Positions 45,774-55,817 are shown, counted from the stretch's first letter. The stretch is DNA of 64,000 nt from Bacillus sp. ISL-45 (GCF_018613195.1 NZ_JAGGQQ010000004.1:211375-275374); one strand, 5' to 3'. Numbers and translations: made by a program. The notes: generated from the letters alone by a model not told the origin.

Positions 45774-46291
45774 CATGAAAGCAGCCCTTCCATTGGCTCA
45801 ATTTCAATAATCTTTTCCTTGATGTCTACCTTTTTCACGATGTCCTCGATATATGGAATCAGGAGTTCCTTGCCATTTGCTCCCTTAACAACCCAGACAT
45901 CATTTGCACCCGGAGTGAGGATTTCAATTACCTTGCCAAGTTCTTCACCGTCAGTCGTTACCATGTTGCAGCCAATAATATCCTGGAAATAAAATTCGCC
46001 TTCCGCAAGGATGCCGCGCTGTGTCTCTGGAACCTTAAGGATGCCGCCCTTCATTTTCTCTACCTGATTGACATTGTCGAAGCCTTCAAATGTCAGCAGG
46101 TTGAAATTCTTATGGGTCCTATGGCTTTTCACTACCAATTCCTCCGGCTCCTTTGAACCGGGCATGAATAAGAATAGAGTATTCCCTATCTTATACCGTT
46201 CCTCTGGAAAGTCAGTCCTTGATATCACTCTAACTTCCCCGCGGATGCCATGTGTATTAACAATCTTTCCGACATTAAAATACTTTTCCAT
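45773..46291 (-). CDS. rimM: 16S rRNA processing protein RimM
   Basis: RimM helps assemble the 30S head with S19. The N-terminal domain ([33 protein letters not shown]) and a C-terminal PRC barrel ([32 protein letters not shown]) are present. The ATG at 46291 lies after GAGAGGTG, giving 172 aa. It overlaps the trmD start. Confidence 0.97.
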   Translation of the reverse strand: MEKYFNVGKIVNTHGIRGEVRVISRTDFPEERYKIGNTLFLFMPGSKEPEELVVKSHRTHKNFNLLTFEGFDNVNQVEKMKGGILKVPETQRGILAEGEFYFQDIIGCNMVTTDGEELGKVIEILTPGANDVWVVKGANGKELLIPYIEDIVKKVDIKEKIIEIEPMEGLLS

Positions 46292-46298
46292 TTTCCAA

Positions 46299-46691
46299 TC
46301 ACCTCTCGCGTATTTCGGCCACGATACCATCTTTCACAATAATAGTCTTTCCTGAAAGAAACTCATCCCATTGGTCGCCAACACCAACCTCGACAATCCC
46401 TTGCAGCTCCGTTTCTTTAATTTCACTCCCAAGCGGAAGAATATGTAGTTGTTCTATTTGAAAATCCAGGAGCTTGATTTTTTCTTTATGGACTTTAATT
46501 TCTTGCTCAAAATGCTTCTTCAATGTTTCAGGCGGAAACTTCCTGGATTTTTCGAGCTTCTTCAATTCAAATCTCAATTGATCGCATTCCTTCTGCAGCT
46601 GGAGCTTTCTGGAGTGATATTTTTGGTGGATTCTTTCCTTGCTCTCTTCTGTCAGTACCTGTTTGACAACGATTGTTTGCAGTACCTTCAA
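46299..46691 (-). CDS. ylqD: YlqD family protein
   Basis: This 130-aa protein has a central coiled coil ([37 protein letters not shown] and onward) and an SH3-like tail ([30 protein letters not shown]). B. subtilis YlqD (128 aa) has the same layout and place, seven bases before rimM. Its function is unknown. Confidence 0.9.
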   Translation of the reverse strand: MKVLQTIVVKQVLTEESKERIHQKYHSRKLQLQKECDQLRFELKKLEKSRKFPPETLKKHFEQEIKVHKEKIKLLDFQIEQLHILPLGSEIKETELQGIVEVGVGDQWDEFLSGKTIIVKDGIVAEIRER

Positions 46692-46877
46692 AGCATTTCC
46701 TCCTTAAAGCAAAGCTGGCAAAACATTCTTTATGGCTGCACCAATGCTTTTATACTTATGACTTGTTCCGGACACTCTGTTTATTAAGAAACATGAAATT
46801 ATTGGGGCACCATTTTTCCAACCAGTCATTTCGTTCTTCTTAGAACGGTTATTTTGGTTTCGTGTTCATACAGGCTT

Positions 46878-47150
46878 TATTGAGACACTTTTTTCGACCA
46901 GCCATTTGGTTTCGTGTTCTAATAACCCGTATTAAGACACTTTTTTCAAACGGACATCTAGTTTCGTGTTCCAATTACCTGTATTGAGACACTTTTTTCG
47001 ACCAGCCATTTGATTTTGTGTTCTAATAACCCGTATTGAGACACTTTTTTCAAACGGTCATCTAGTTTCGTGTTCCAATTACCTGTATTAAGGACACTTT
47101 TTTCGACCAGCCATTTGATTTTGTGTTCCAATAACCCGTATTGAGACACA
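46878..47150. repeat. 52-bp AT-rich minisatellite with two alternating unit types
   Basis: Units start TATTGAGACAC or TATTAAGACAC at 46878, 46930, 46982, 47034, 47086 and 47139, giving spacings of 52, 52, 52, 52 and 53. Units of type A (46878, 46982, 47086) contain CGACCAGCCATTTG; those of type B (46930, 47034) contain CAAACGGACATCTAG or its variant. The higher-order period is thus about 104 bp. The last unit at 47139 is partial, and a degraded copy precedes 46878. The flanks of each unit (GACACTTTTTTC and GTGTTC) are invariant. Confidence 0.95.
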
Positions 47151-47282
47151 TTTTCTATCCTAGTATTCTCTTTCATTGAATCACTCACTCTAATGAATAA
47201 GTCGTTAACTAAAACTGCCAGAACACCAATATAACTCTGTGCTCTACGGTAATTCATTATACCTTAATTCTCTGGAAATAGA

Positions 47283-47312
47283 AAAAAGGAGGGTTACCCC
47301 TCCCTTTTTAGT
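47283..47312 (-). terminator. Terminator after rpsP-khpA
   Basis: The GGAGGG / CCCTCC stem with a GTAA loop and flanking A and T runs lies about 50 bases after the khpA stop on the minus strand. It separates rpsP-khpA from ylqD, so ylqD-rimM-trmD need another promoter or readthrough. Confidence 0.82.
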
Positions 47313-47358
47313 ACAATCAACTATAGAATTTTCTATACCCTGCTTGCGCAGATGATTG

Positions 47359-47589
47359 TTATTCGACGATTTCCAAGAAAATCTTCTTTTGCTGTGATGA
47401 GCCTGCTGCATAGACTACTGTTCGAATCGCCTTTGCAACGCGTCCCTGCTTACCAATTACTTTGCCCATATCACTTTTGTTAACGGAAAGCTTATAGGTC
47501 ACGCGCTGATCCTCTTCATGTTCATTTACATGGACATCTTCAGGAAAATCAACAAGTGGCTTCACGATCGTCTCGATTAATTCTTTCAT
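47359..47589 (-). CDS. khpA: KH-domain RNA-binding protein KhpA (YlqC)
   Basis: This small KH protein partners KhpB in cell-division and RNA control. The KH motif is GKVIGKQGRVAKAIRTVVYAA. Three in-frame starts exist (GTG 47601, ATG 47595, ATG 47589) and none has a clear ribosome-binding site; the last gives MKELIETIVKPLVD, the usual family start, and 76 aa. It follows rpsP within 15 bases, so coupling is likely. Confidence 0.93.
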   Translation of the reverse strand: MKELIETIVKPLVDFPEDVHVNEHEEDQRVTYKLSVNKSDMGKVIGKQGRVAKAIRTVVYAAGSSQQKKIFLEIVE

Positions 47590-47603
47590 GGGCATGTCCA
47601 CAA

Positions 47604-47876
47604 TTACTTGCTAAGCTTTGAGTTGTGGAATTTTTCCATGATACCTTGCTTAGAGAACAAGTTACGCACTGTATCAGATGGTTTTGCACCGTCGTTCAAC
47701 CACTTAAGAACCAACTCTTCGTTAAGTTCAACCTTTGCTGGTTGTGCAACCGGGTTGTAAGTTCCTACAGACTCGATGAAACGGCCGTCACGTGGTGAAC
47801 GTGAATCAGCTACTACGATACGATAGAAAGGAGACTTTTTAGCTCCCATACGCTTTAAACGAATTTTTACTGCCAT
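47604..47876 (-). CDS. rpsP: Small ribosomal subunit protein bS16
   Basis: The complete 90-aa bS16 begins [35 protein letters not shown]. The ATG at 47876 follows GGAGGTG. The frame upstream of it is leader. It heads the rpsP-khpA transcript under a strong promoter. Confidence 0.98.
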   Translation of the reverse strand: MAVKIRLKRMGAKKSPFYRIVVADSRSPRDGRFIESVGTYNPVAQPAKVELNEELVLKWLNDGAKPSDTVRNLFSKQGIMEKFHNSKLSK

Positions 47877-47915
47877 TTTAAATAAGCACCTCCGAATAGT
47901 TTCACACAAGATAGA

Positions 47916-47944
47916 ATAATACCAAATTGAAAACAGCTTGTAAA
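47916..47944 (-). promoter_or_regulatory. SigA promoter of rpsP
   Basis: On the minus strand TTTACA (47944-47939), a 17-base spacer and TATTAT (47921-47916) each match consensus at five of six bases, about 40 bases before the rpsP start. The -35 lies in the right arm of a small inverted repeat (TGTAAAG / CTTTACA, 47939-47960) just beyond the ffh stop. Confidence 0.7.
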
Positions 47945-47985
47945 GGGTTTTTTCTTTACAGACTGAAAATACCTGAAATTACAAG

Positions 47986-49338
47986 TTAAAAAGGGTTGAA
48001 CGGCATCTTGAAACCGCCCTTTTTCTTGCCTTTTTGCTGCATGTTCGTCATCTGCTTCATCATCTTTTTCATGTCTTCGAATTGCTTGAGCAGACGGTTA
48101 ACTTCCTGGATGGATGTACCGCTTCCCTTCGCGATCCGTTTCCGCCTGTTGGCGTTGATGATTTCCGGATGAGTCTTTTCGTTGGCTGTCATTGACTGAA
48201 TGATCGCCTCAACATGCGAGATTTGCTTCTCATCGATTTGAAGATTGTTCATGCCCTTGATCTTATTCGCACCCGGCATCATTTTCAGGATTTCATCCAA
48301 TGGCCCCATCTTCTTCACCTGACCAAGCTGGTCCAGGAAGTCATCAAGGGTAAATGATGCTGTGCGCATTTTTTTCTCGAGCTCTTTCGCTTTTTCTTCA
48401 TCGACGTTTGCCTGAGCTTTTTCAATCAGCGTCAGGACGTCACCCATGCCCAGGATCCTTGAAGCCATCCTTTCTGGGTGGAATGCTTCGAGAGCATCAA
48501 GCTTTTCACCAAGACCAACAAACTTGATAGGAGTATTGGTAACAGCGCGGATTGACAGCGCGGCACCACCTCGTGTATCACCGTCAAGCTTTGTCAGGAC
48601 GACACCAGTCAAGCCTAGCTGTTCATTGAAGCTCTGGGCAACATTGACGGCATCCTGACCTGTCATCGCATCGACGACAAGGAAGATTTCATCAGGCTTT
48701 GAAAGCTCTTTGATCTGCTTAAGCTCATCCATCAAGTTTTCGTCCACATGAAGACGGCCCGCAGTATCGATCAGGACATAATCATTGTGGTCTTCCTTCG
48801 CCTTGGCAATTGCCTGCTTAGCAATTTCAACTGGGCTGACCTGGTCTCCAAGTGAGAAAACCGGCATGCTCAATTGCTTGCCAAGCGTTTCCAGCTGCTT
48901 GATGGCAGCAGGACGATAGATATCCGCCGCTACAAGCAAAGGCTTTCGGTTATATTTTTTGCGCAGAAGATTGGCAAGCTTTCCAGTAGTAGTTGTCTTA
49001 CCTGCACCTTGAAGTCCGACCATCATGATGACTGTCGGCGGTCGATTGGAGGCAGCGATCTTGCTTTGCTCTCCGCCCATCAGCTCGGTAAGTTCTTCTT
49101 TAACAACCTTAATGACCTGCTGTCCTGGAGTCAGACTCTTAACAACTTCTTGGCCGATTGCCCTTTCAGTGACTTTTTTGACAAAGTCTTTAACAACTTT
49201 AAAGTTAACGTCAGCCTCTAGAAGAGCCAGACGGACCTCTCGCATCATTTCTTTTACATCCGCTTCGGAGACCTTGCCTTTTCCGCGAATCTTTTGCATC
49301 GTATTTTGCAGTCGGTCGGCCAATCCTTCAAATGCCAT
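47986..49338 (-). CDS. ffh: Signal recognition particle protein Ffh
   Basis: Ffh binds 4.5S/scRNA and nascent signal sequences. The NG domain has MVGLQGAGKTTTTGKLA, DTAGRLHVDENLM and LTKLDGDTRGGAALS. The methionine-rich M domain ends MKQMTNMQQKGKKKGG. It has 450 aa (B. subtilis 446). It follows ylxM by 13 bases. Confidence 0.98.
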   Translation of the reverse strand: MAFEGLADRLQNTMQKIRGKGKVSEADVKEMMREVRLALLEADVNFKVVKDFVKKVTERAIGQEVVKSLTPGQQVIKVVKEELTELMGGEQSKIAASNRPPTVIMMVGLQGAGKTTTTGKLANLLRKKYNRKPLLVAADIYRPAAIKQLETLGKQLSMPVFSLGDQVSPVEIAKQAIAKAKEDHNDYVLIDTAGRLHVDENLMDELKQIKELSKPDEIFLVVDAMTGQDAVNVAQSFNEQLGLTGVVLTKLDGDTRGGAALSIRAVTNTPIKFVGLGEKLDALEAFHPERMASRILGMGDVLTLIEKAQANVDEEKAKELEKKMRTASFTLDDFLDQLGQVKKMGPLDEILKMMPGANKIKGMNNLQIDEKQISHVEAIIQSMTANEKTHPEIINANRRKRIAKGSGTSIQEVNRLLKQFEDMKKMMKQMTNMQQKGKKKGGFKMPFNPF

Positions 49339-49351
49339 ATCATGTGCCTCC

Positions 49352-49681
49352 CTAGTCTAATTTCTCAAGCTCGGCTATCATTTCAATTAAAGTACGGCTG
49401 TTCTCTTCATTGCCCGCAAGCTCTTTCATTTTAGAAATCAGCTCGATTCTTCTCTGGAATTTATCGAACAACAACAGCTTCTCTTCATACTCCTCGAGCA
49501 TCGCTTCCGTACGTTTGATGTTGTCGTATACAGCCTGCCGGCTAACATCATACTCTTCAGCAATCTCCCCGAGGGAATAGTCATCAAGATAGTATAAAGC
49601 CATATAACTGCTTTGTTTTGGAGTCAGCAATGCCTGATAAAAGTCATACAAATAATTCATGCGGTTCGTTTTCTCAAGCAT
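49352..49681 (-). CDS. ylxM: YlxM, SRP-associated helix-turn-helix protein
   Basis: This 109-aa protein of the YlxM/p13 family is encoded with ffh in many Firmicutes. Its sigma-region-4-like helix-turn-helix is [29 protein letters not shown]. It may modulate SRP GTPase activity, as shown for the streptococcal protein. A perfect TTGACA promoter precedes it. Confidence 0.95.
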   Translation of the reverse strand: MLEKTNRMNYLYDFYQALLTPKQSSYMALYYLDDYSLGEIAEEYDVSRQAVYDNIKRTEAMLEEYEEKLLLFDKFQRRIELISKMKELAGNEENSRTLIEMIAELEKLD

Positions 49682-49721
49682 TTCGATTCCCCCATGTTAA
49701 GTGAAATACCTTTACATTAAG

Positions 49722-49750
49722 AGTTTACACACGATCATCTTCCCTGTCAA
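49722..49750 (-). promoter_or_regulatory. SigA promoter of ylxM-ffh
   Basis: On the minus strand a perfect TTGACA (49750-49745), a 17-base spacer and TAAACT (49727-49722) lie between ftsY and ylxM, about 40 bases before the ylxM start. The location and spacing are good, though the -10 is only four of six. Confidence 0.65.
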
Positions 49751-49781
49751 GAAAAGTTCTTTACACCAATTTGCTGGTATA

Positions 49782-50786
49782 TCAAGATTCTTCCGCAGCT
49801 TCCTCTTCCTCGATCAGGTCAGCAAACAGTCCATAAACATACCTTTCAGCGTCAAATTCCTGAAGGTCATCCATTTTTTCTCCCAGCCCTACAAATTTTA
49901 CCGGAATGTTCAGCTCATTGCGGATTGCAAGTACAATTCCGCCCTTAGCCGTTCCATCAAGTTTTGTAAGGACAATACCGCTTACGTCAGTTGCTTCTTT
50001 GAATGTTTTAGCCTGGATCAACGCGTTCTGTCCAGTAGTGGCATCAAGCACTAGAAGTACTTCATGAGGAGCTCCCGGCACCTCACGTTCTATGACACGC
50101 TTTACCTTTTCAAGCTCTTTCATTAGGTTTACCTTGTTTTGCAATCTGCCGGCTGTATCACAGATCAGGATATCAGCCTTTCTTGACTTCGCAGACTGGA
50201 CGGCATCATACATGACAGCTGCCGGATCAGACCCTTCAGCCTGCTTGATGACATCGACACCAACGCGCTCACCCCAGACTTCAAGCTGCTCGATTGCACC
50301 TGCACGGAATGTATCTCCTGCAGCAAGCAGGACATTCTTCCCTTCATTCTTGAATTTATGGGCTAATTTGCCGATGGTTGTAGTTTTGCCGACACCATTG
50401 ACACCTACGAACAAAATGACTGTCAACTCGTCTTCCTGAATGTTGAGCTGGAAAGAGTCATCATCAGACCCGTTCTCATAGATCTCAACGAGCTTCTCGG
50501 AGATAACCCCCTGGACTTCTTTTGTGTCCTGGATGTTTCGGCGCTTGACCTCTTTTTTCAGCTCCTCGATTAATTCCATTACTGTTTCAAAGCCAACGTC
50601 TGCCTGAATCAAAATTTCTTCAAGCTCTTCGAAAAATTCCTCATCTACTTTACGATAGCGCGAAACAAGGTCATTTACTTTATTGGAGAAGTTATCCCTT
50701 GTTTTGGTCAAGCCATCTTTAAATTTCTCTGTGACAGTCTCAGTCTGTGTCGTGAACTTTTCTTTTAATTTCTTAAAAAAACTCAT
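49782..50786 (-). CDS. ftsY: SRP receptor FtsY
   Basis: FtsY is the membrane-associated GTPase that docks SRP. A charged N-terminal region (FTTQTETVTEKFKDGLTKTRDNF) leads to the NG domain with FVGVNGVGKTTTIGKLA, DTAGRLQNKVNLM and LTKLDGTAKGG. It has 334 aa (B. subtilis 329). It follows smc by about 110 bases without a clear terminator. Confidence 0.97.
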   Translation of the reverse strand: MSFFKKLKEKFTTQTETVTEKFKDGLTKTRDNFSNKVNDLVSRYRKVDEEFFEELEEILIQADVGFETVMELIEELKKEVKRRNIQDTKEVQGVISEKLVEIYENGSDDDSFQLNIQEDELTVILFVGVNGVGKTTTIGKLAHKFKNEGKNVLLAAGDTFRAGAIEQLEVWGERVGVDVIKQAEGSDPAAVMYDAVQSAKSRKADILICDTAGRLQNKVNLMKELEKVKRVIEREVPGAPHEVLLVLDATTGQNALIQAKTFKEATDVSGIVLTKLDGTAKGGIVLAIRNELNIPVKFVGLGEKMDDLQEFDAERYVYGLFADLIEEEEAAEES

Positions 50787-50894
50787 GGTTCCATCGCCTT
50801 CCTGCTTTATTTCAATTAAAACCCTGCTCCGCTACGAGAATTTACCAGATGCAGCCTCTATCTCCTCGAGCCCGGAACAAGGTGCTTGCAATTT

Positions 50895-53800
50895 TTAACT
50901 TTTCACTAGTTCTTTCGAATCTTCAAGCCTTACGGATACCAGCTTGGAGACTCCTGACTCCTGCATGGTTACACCATAAAGGACATCCGCTTCCTCCATG
51001 GTACCTTTACGGTGAGTAATGACGATAAATTGAGTTTCTTCACGGTATTTCTTCAGGTATTGAGCGAAACGGTATACATTGGCTTCATCCAATGCAGCTT
51101 CCACCTCATCCAGAATACAGAATGGTACTGGACGAACCTTCAAAATGGAGAACAGCAGGGCAATCGCGGTCAACGCCCGCTCACCGCCAGATAATAATCC
51201 AAGGTTTTGCAGCTTCTTTCCAGGTGGCTGGGCAACTATTTCAACCCCGGTGTTCAACAGGTCATCTGGCTGTGTCAGCCGCAGGTCCGCTCGGCCGCCC
51301 CCGAATAAAGCCTGGAACACAGACTCGAAGTGTGAGCGGATCGCAGTGAAAGTCTGTTCAAAGCGCTTTTTCATTTCATGGTCCATTTCCCCGATGACAA
51401 GGAATAATGTGTCCTTTGCTTCCTGGAGATCATTCTTCTGCTCCAGAAGGAATTCATAACGCTCTGAGACACGGTCGTATTCTTCAATTGCGCCAAGGTT
51501 CACCGTTCCCAGTTCCTCAATCGCCATTTTGATCAGCTTTACTTTTCTCCTTGCCTCATCGGCCGGGATTGTCAGCGGATATTGTTCCTTCGCCGCTTCA
51601 TATGAAAGCAGATATTCCTCTCTTAGATGAGCAAGCTTATTATCCAGTTCGACATCAAGCCTGTTCAGTTTTACCTCCTCATCCTTAAGCACTTCGTTAA
51701 TGCCCTTGAGAAGTCTCCTTAGCTCCTTTGACTCCAACTCCTGGTCCTCTAGCTTATTTTGAAGCTCAAGGCGCTCATTCCTGCGTGAAGAAATCAGCTT
51801 AAGCGTTTCATTTTTGTCCTGCAGCTTTCTTTTTGCCGCTTCTTCCAGTTGGGTTTCCCCGGATGAACTATCGGTCATTTCGGAGGAAAGAAGAGATAGA
51901 TCTTCTTTCAGGATATCCAATTTTCTGGATTGCTCATCTGACTGTAAAACTGCAGAACCCAGCTTTTCCTTTACATGGGAGAGCTGTTCTTTCTTGGATG
52001 CCAGGTTGATTTTCAGATCACTGATTTCAGAAATCAGCGTATCCTTGGAAGTAGAGTTAGAGTTCTTCAGCTTCGTCAGGCGTTCTATTTCTTTATCGAA
52101 TTGAACAAGATCCTGATGGAACTTAGCCAATAAACCATCGAGTTCAACTAATCTGGATTCTAGCTTTTCCTTGTCTGAGTCGAGCTGGGTCTTTTCAGAA
52201 TCGTATACCGATAAACGTTCATTGATATTTTTCTGCTCCAGCTCCACTTCCCGCAGGTCACCCTTCAAGCTCTGCTGCTTAAAGCGAAGCTCTTCCCCTG
52301 CTTTCCGCAGTGCCTCCAGCCTTATTTCACTGTTTTGTGTTTCAGCCTTCAATGATTTCACTTTCGATTCAAGCAGGCTTGTCTTTTCTTCCATTTCTGC
52401 TAGCTTATTTGTTAAATCCTCTAATTCGCCCTTACGGCTGAGCAATGAACTCGATTTCTGTTTTACTGCTCCCCCAGTCATCGACCCACCGGTGTTCACC
52501 ACATCCCCATCAAGTGTGACGATTCGGCTGCGGTATTGAAGCAGTTTGGCAATTTCATTTGCCCCTTTTAAATCCCTGGCAATCACTACATTGCCAAGCA
52601 AGCTTTTTACGACTTCAGCATACTTTTGATCATATTGAATCAGATCGGCAGCAGTGCCAATATATGCACTGTTATCCGCAAGAAGTGCGAGCTGTGAAGA
52701 AGCCAGATATTTCCCTTTGATGATGCTTAGCGGGAGGAATGTAGCCCTGCCGAATGATTTTTGCTTCAGGAACTGGATTGCAGCTCTCGCATTCTCTTCA
52801 TTCTGGACAACAATATGCTGCATCGCCCCGCCAAGAGCTGTTTCAATCGCCGTTTCATATTGTTTAGGAACATGGATTAATTCAGCAATCGCACCTTCTA
52901 TACCATGAAGACGGGTATCCCTGGCCTTCAGCACTTCCTTTACGCCTTGGAAAAAGCCCGAATAATCCTCTTCCATTTCTTCAAGCATTTCTTTTTTTGA
53001 TTTAGCTTGCTGCAGGTACTGATATGCCTGATACAGTGTTTTCTCTTGCTTCTCGTAGTTATTCCTTAAGGATTCAAGCTTCTTCTGTTCTTCAAAAAAG
53101 ATTCTAGCCTGCTCCTCCAACTCCTGCTGTGAAGACGCAACCTTTTTCTCTATTTCCGCTTTTCTCTCATTGATTTCATCTCGAATTGAGACAAAGCGAT
53201 CATTGTCATTGTCCAGCCTCGAACCTTTGGCTGCTTGCTGCTGCAGCTGTTGCTCAATATAAATCTTCTCATTTTTGGCGCCGGCCTGTTCGTTCAGCAC
53301 CTCGATGTAGTCACTTTTTATTGAATCGATTTTATGCTCGACATCTTCGCTGTAAAGCTTTAACTGCTCCTGCTTCTGTTGAAGCTCTTTCTGGAGAGCA
53401 GAAGCTTCTGCCGCCAATACAGAAACAGATTCTTCATACTCGGCCTTCTGGTTTTCCAGCAGTGCAACAGAAGAGGTCAGCTCCTCAATATTCTTTTCGA
53501 GCTGCCCTTTGTTTTGCGATGCATTCTTTTTTCGTTCCTTGAGAACCTCTCTTCTGCCTTCCAGCTTTTCAAGCTCCTCGCTGGCATGCAGGAGCACGTT
53601 CTGCAAATCGCTGACCGATTCATCCAGCGCGGCAAGCTGGTCCCTCATTTTTTCTATTTCCGCTTCTTTTTTCTGAAGGACGGCAGATTGTTTGATTTCA
53701 TCTTCTTTATGCTGTTCAAGCTGCCTGGACAGCTGCTCCCATCGGCCATGGAAATCTTCAATCTCAAAAGCAGTCAGCGCTACTTCTATCTGTTCTAGCT

Positions 53801-54461
53801 CTTCTTTTTGCTGTAGATAATCCTTTGCAATCGAAGCCTGGATTTTCAGCGGCTCTACCTGACCTTCTAGTTCATGGATGATGTCCGTTACCCGATTTAA
53901 ATTCTCCTGCGTTTCAAAAAGCTTGCTTTCCGCTTTCTTCTTGCGGGATTTATATTTAAGAACACCCGCAGCTTCCTCAAATATCGTCCTGCGGTCCTCA
54001 GGCTTGCTGTTGAGGATTTCCTCAACCCTGCCCTGGCTGATAATGGAGAAAGCTTCACGGCCAAGGCCGGAATCCATGAACAAATCAACAATATCCTTAA
54101 GTCGGCAATTCTGTTTGTTGATTAAATATTCACTGTCACCTGAACGGTAGACACGACGGGTTACGCTCACTTCATTGTAATCCAGCGGCAAGGATTGATC
54201 TTCGTTATCGAGGGTTAATGTTACTTCTGCAAAATTCAGCGGCTTCCGCGAATCACTTCCGGCAAAGATGATATCTTCCATTTTTGCCCCGCGGAGCGAC
54301 TTGGCTGATTGTTCCCCCAGAACCCAGCGGATGGAATCAGTTATATTGCTTTTCCCACTTCCATTGGGCCCTACCACAGCAGTCACACCTGGAACGAATT
54401 CTACTGAAATCCTCTCGGCAAACGATTTAAATCCGACCACATCTAATCGTTTTAAAAACAA
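50895..54461 (-). CDS. smc: Chromosome condensation ATPase Smc
   Basis: Smc organises the origin region with ScpA/ScpB. Walker A is VVGPNGSGKSNI (residues 30-40), the hinge lies near residues 510-640 (HVPKQYETAIETALGGAMQHIVV to GDVVNTGGSMTGGAV), and the C-terminal ATPase half has LLSGGERALTAIALLFS and FCILDEVEAALDEANV. Two long coiled-coil arms link them. It has 1188 aa (B. subtilis 1186). Confidence 0.98.
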   Translation of the reverse strand: MFLKRLDVVGFKSFAERISVEFVPGVTAVVGPNGSGKSNITDSIRWVLGEQSAKSLRGAKMEDIIFAGSDSRKPLNFAEVTLTLDNEDQSLPLDYNEVSVTRRVYRSGDSEYLINKQNCRLKDIVDLFMDSGLGREAFSIISQGRVEEILNSKPEDRRTIFEEAAGVLKYKSRKKKAESKLFETQENLNRVTDIIHELEGQVEPLKIQASIAKDYLQQKEELEQIEVALTAFEIEDFHGRWEQLSRQLEQHKEDEIKQSAVLQKKEAEIEKMRDQLAALDESVSDLQNVLLHASEELEKLEGRREVLKERKKNASQNKGQLEKNIEELTSSVALLENQKAEYEESVSVLAAEASALQKELQQKQEQLKLYSEDVEHKIDSIKSDYIEVLNEQAGAKNEKIYIEQQLQQQAAKGSRLDNDNDRFVSIRDEINERKAEIEKKVASSQQELEEQARIFFEEQKKLESLRNNYEKQEKTLYQAYQYLQQAKSKKEMLEEMEEDYSGFFQGVKEVLKARDTRLHGIEGAIAELIHVPKQYETAIETALGGAMQHIVVQNEENARAAIQFLKQKSFGRATFLPLSIIKGKYLASSQLALLADNSAYIGTAADLIQYDQKYAEVVKSLLGNVVIARDLKGANEIAKLLQYRSRIVTLDGDVVNTGGSMTGGAVKQKSSSLLSRKGELEDLTNKLAEMEEKTSLLESKVKSLKAETQNSEIRLEALRKAGEELRFKQQSLKGDLREVELEQKNINERLSVYDSEKTQLDSDKEKLESRLVELDGLLAKFHQDLVQFDKEIERLTKLKNSNSTSKDTLISEISDLKINLASKKEQLSHVKEKLGSAVLQSDEQSRKLDILKEDLSLLSSEMTDSSSGETQLEEAAKRKLQDKNETLKLISSRRNERLELQNKLEDQELESKELRRLLKGINEVLKDEEVKLNRLDVELDNKLAHLREEYLLSYEAAKEQYPLTIPADEARRKVKLIKMAIEELGTVNLGAIEEYDRVSERYEFLLEQKNDLQEAKDTLFLVIGEMDHEMKKRFEQTFTAIRSHFESVFQALFGGGRADLRLTQPDDLLNTGVEIVAQPPGKKLQNLGLLSGGERALTAIALLFSILKVRPVPFCILDEVEAALDEANVYRFAQYLKKYREETQFIVITHRKGTMEEADVLYGVTMQESGVSKLVSVRLEDSKELVKS

Positions 54462-54523
54462 TATGGCTCTCCCTTTCCAGTTAAACTATTTCTCTAAGAT
54501 GACTGTTTATATTGCTCTTTACC

Positions 54524-55297
54524 TTATTGCTTTTTATCGTCCGTTTCCAAATTGGCTTCCATATGGGACTTCAATTTTTCCAGTGCCATCTGGGCAGCAT
54601 GCTGCTCTGCTTCCTTCTTCGAGCGTCCTGTTCCTGTCCCTAATTCTTGCCCATTAAGGTAGACACGTGACTCGAATTCCCGGCTGTGTGCAGGACCAAT
54701 CTCTTTCATAATCCGGTATTCAAGCGAGCCGACACCGTCCCGCTGTACGAGTTCTTGAAGCTGGCTTTTAAAATCCATCACATGAGAAAAAGCACCGGTA
54801 TTGATTTTTGGAAACACAATTTCTTCTAGGAATGTAGTGACTGTTTCAATTCCTTTATCAAGATATAAGGCACCGATGAAAGCCTCGAATACATCTGCCA
54901 AAAGGGCAGGCCTTGTTCTTCCGCCTGTCATTTCTTCTCCCTTGCCAAGCAAAACAAGTTCACCAAAGGATAGCTCATTCGCAAAGGCCACAAGCGATGG
55001 CTCACAAACTACAGCCGCGCGCAGCTTAGTAAGCTCTCCCTCGCTCATCATCGGATACTTCTTATATAAGAATTGGGATACAGTCAGTTCCAAAACAGCG
55101 TCACCAAGAAACTCCAGCCTCTCATTATCTTCATGAGGCTTTCTGCGATGCTCATTCACATAGGATGAATGTGTAAATGCCTGTTTTAACAGTTTATCAC
55201 TATCAAATTGAATCCCAATTTTGTCCTGGAATTCTTTGAATTTCTGCTCCTTTGCGCGGATATTCTTTTTGTCTCTTTCTCTTCCATTGTTGCGCAT
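54524..55297 (-). CDS. rnc: Ribonuclease III
   Basis: RNase III processes rRNA precursors and double-stranded RNA. The catalytic signature is [18 protein letters not shown] with the second acidic site in [17 protein letters not shown]. The C-terminal dsRBD has [14 protein letters not shown] and [21 protein letters not shown]. It has 257 aa (B. subtilis 249). The ATG follows AAGGTGG. Confidence 0.98.
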   Translation of the reverse strand: MRNNGRERDKKNIRAKEQKFKEFQDKIGIQFDSDKLLKQAFTHSSYVNEHRRKPHEDNERLEFLGDAVLELTVSQFLYKKYPMMSEGELTKLRAAVVCEPSLVAFANELSFGELVLLGKGEEMTGGRTRPALLADVFEAFIGALYLDKGIETVTTFLEEIVFPKINTGAFSHVMDFKSQLQELVQRDGVGSLEYRIMKEIGPAHSREFESRVYLNGQELGTGTGRSKKEAEQHAAQMALEKLKSHMEANLETDDKKQ

Positions 55298-55540
55298 GAT
55301 TTATTCCACCTTGCTCATAATTTAAAGCTGTTATTAAATGATTCGCAGGCATTATTGCTCGTGCCGTTTGCAAATCAATACAGACTACTAACAGTTTACA
55401 AAAAATAACGCCAATAAAGCAAAAAAACTTGGCCAATTCCAGCAGATTACTTTTTAGGATTACTATCCTAAAGCTTAAATAACTTTTCAAGAGCCTAATT
55501 TACACCGGTATAAATTGAACAAGACCTTTTTTACAGAAGA

Positions 55541-55566
55541 AAGCCCCGTTTATAAAAACGGAGCTT
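55541..55566 (-). terminator. Terminator of acpP
   Basis: An 11-bp stem with one G-U pair (AAGCTCCGTTT / AAACGGGGCTT) and a four-base AT loop lies about 17 bases after the acpP stop on the minus strand. The T-run after it is short (TTTCTTCTG). Confidence 0.6.
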
Positions 55567-55583
55567 CTCAGTAAATCGAACAA

Positions 55584-55817
55584 TTACTTTTGGCTATTTA
55601 TGTAGTTAACAGCGTCACCAACTGTACCGATTTTTTCAGCATCATCATCAGAAATTTCCATGTCGAACTCATCTTCTAATTCCATTACCAATTCAACAAC
55701 ATCAAGGGAATCAGCACCAAGATCATCTTTAAAAGATGCTTCTAAAGTTACTTGAGATTCATCTACTCCCAAACGGTCAACAATAATTTTTGTTACGCGT
55801 TCTAAAACGTCTGCCAT
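55584..55817 (-). CDS. acpP: Acyl carrier protein
   Basis: This is the 77-aa phosphopantetheine carrier of fatty-acid synthesis. The attachment serine is in [20 protein letters not shown]. It is complete and separate from fabG by 170 bases with its own promoter, as in B. subtilis. Confidence 0.98.
   Translation of the reverse strand: MADVLERVTKIIVDRLGVDESQVTLEASFKDDLGADSLDVVELVMELEDEFDMEISDDDAEKIGTVGDAVNYINSQK

Larger units (their letters stand above)
46692..47358 (-). other. Gene-free khpA-ylqD intergenic region
   Basis: About 670 bases separate two genes that are adjacent in B. subtilis. From high to low coordinate it holds the khpA terminator (47283-47312), a stretch without features, a 52-bp tandem repeat (46878-47150), a degenerate copy reaching down to about 46808, and the leader of ylqD. 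One frame across it could encode 99 aa, but it follows the repeat period only locally and is not believed. Confidence 0.8.

Noticed and set aside
46878-47150. Possible CRISPR array
   Set aside because: The repeats are contiguous, and the segments between constant parts are just two alternating sequences, not unique spacers; no cas genes are nearby.
46958-47257. A 99-codon minus-strand frame over the minisatellite with a repeated peptide
   Set aside because: The 52-bp period is not a multiple of three, so the frame is kept only by a one-base change in one unit; there is no ribosome-binding site and codon use is unlike that of neighbours.
55203-55490. 95-codon minus-strand frame upstream of rnc
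   Set aside because: It overlaps the start of rnc in another frame, has no ribosome-binding site and no recognisable family.
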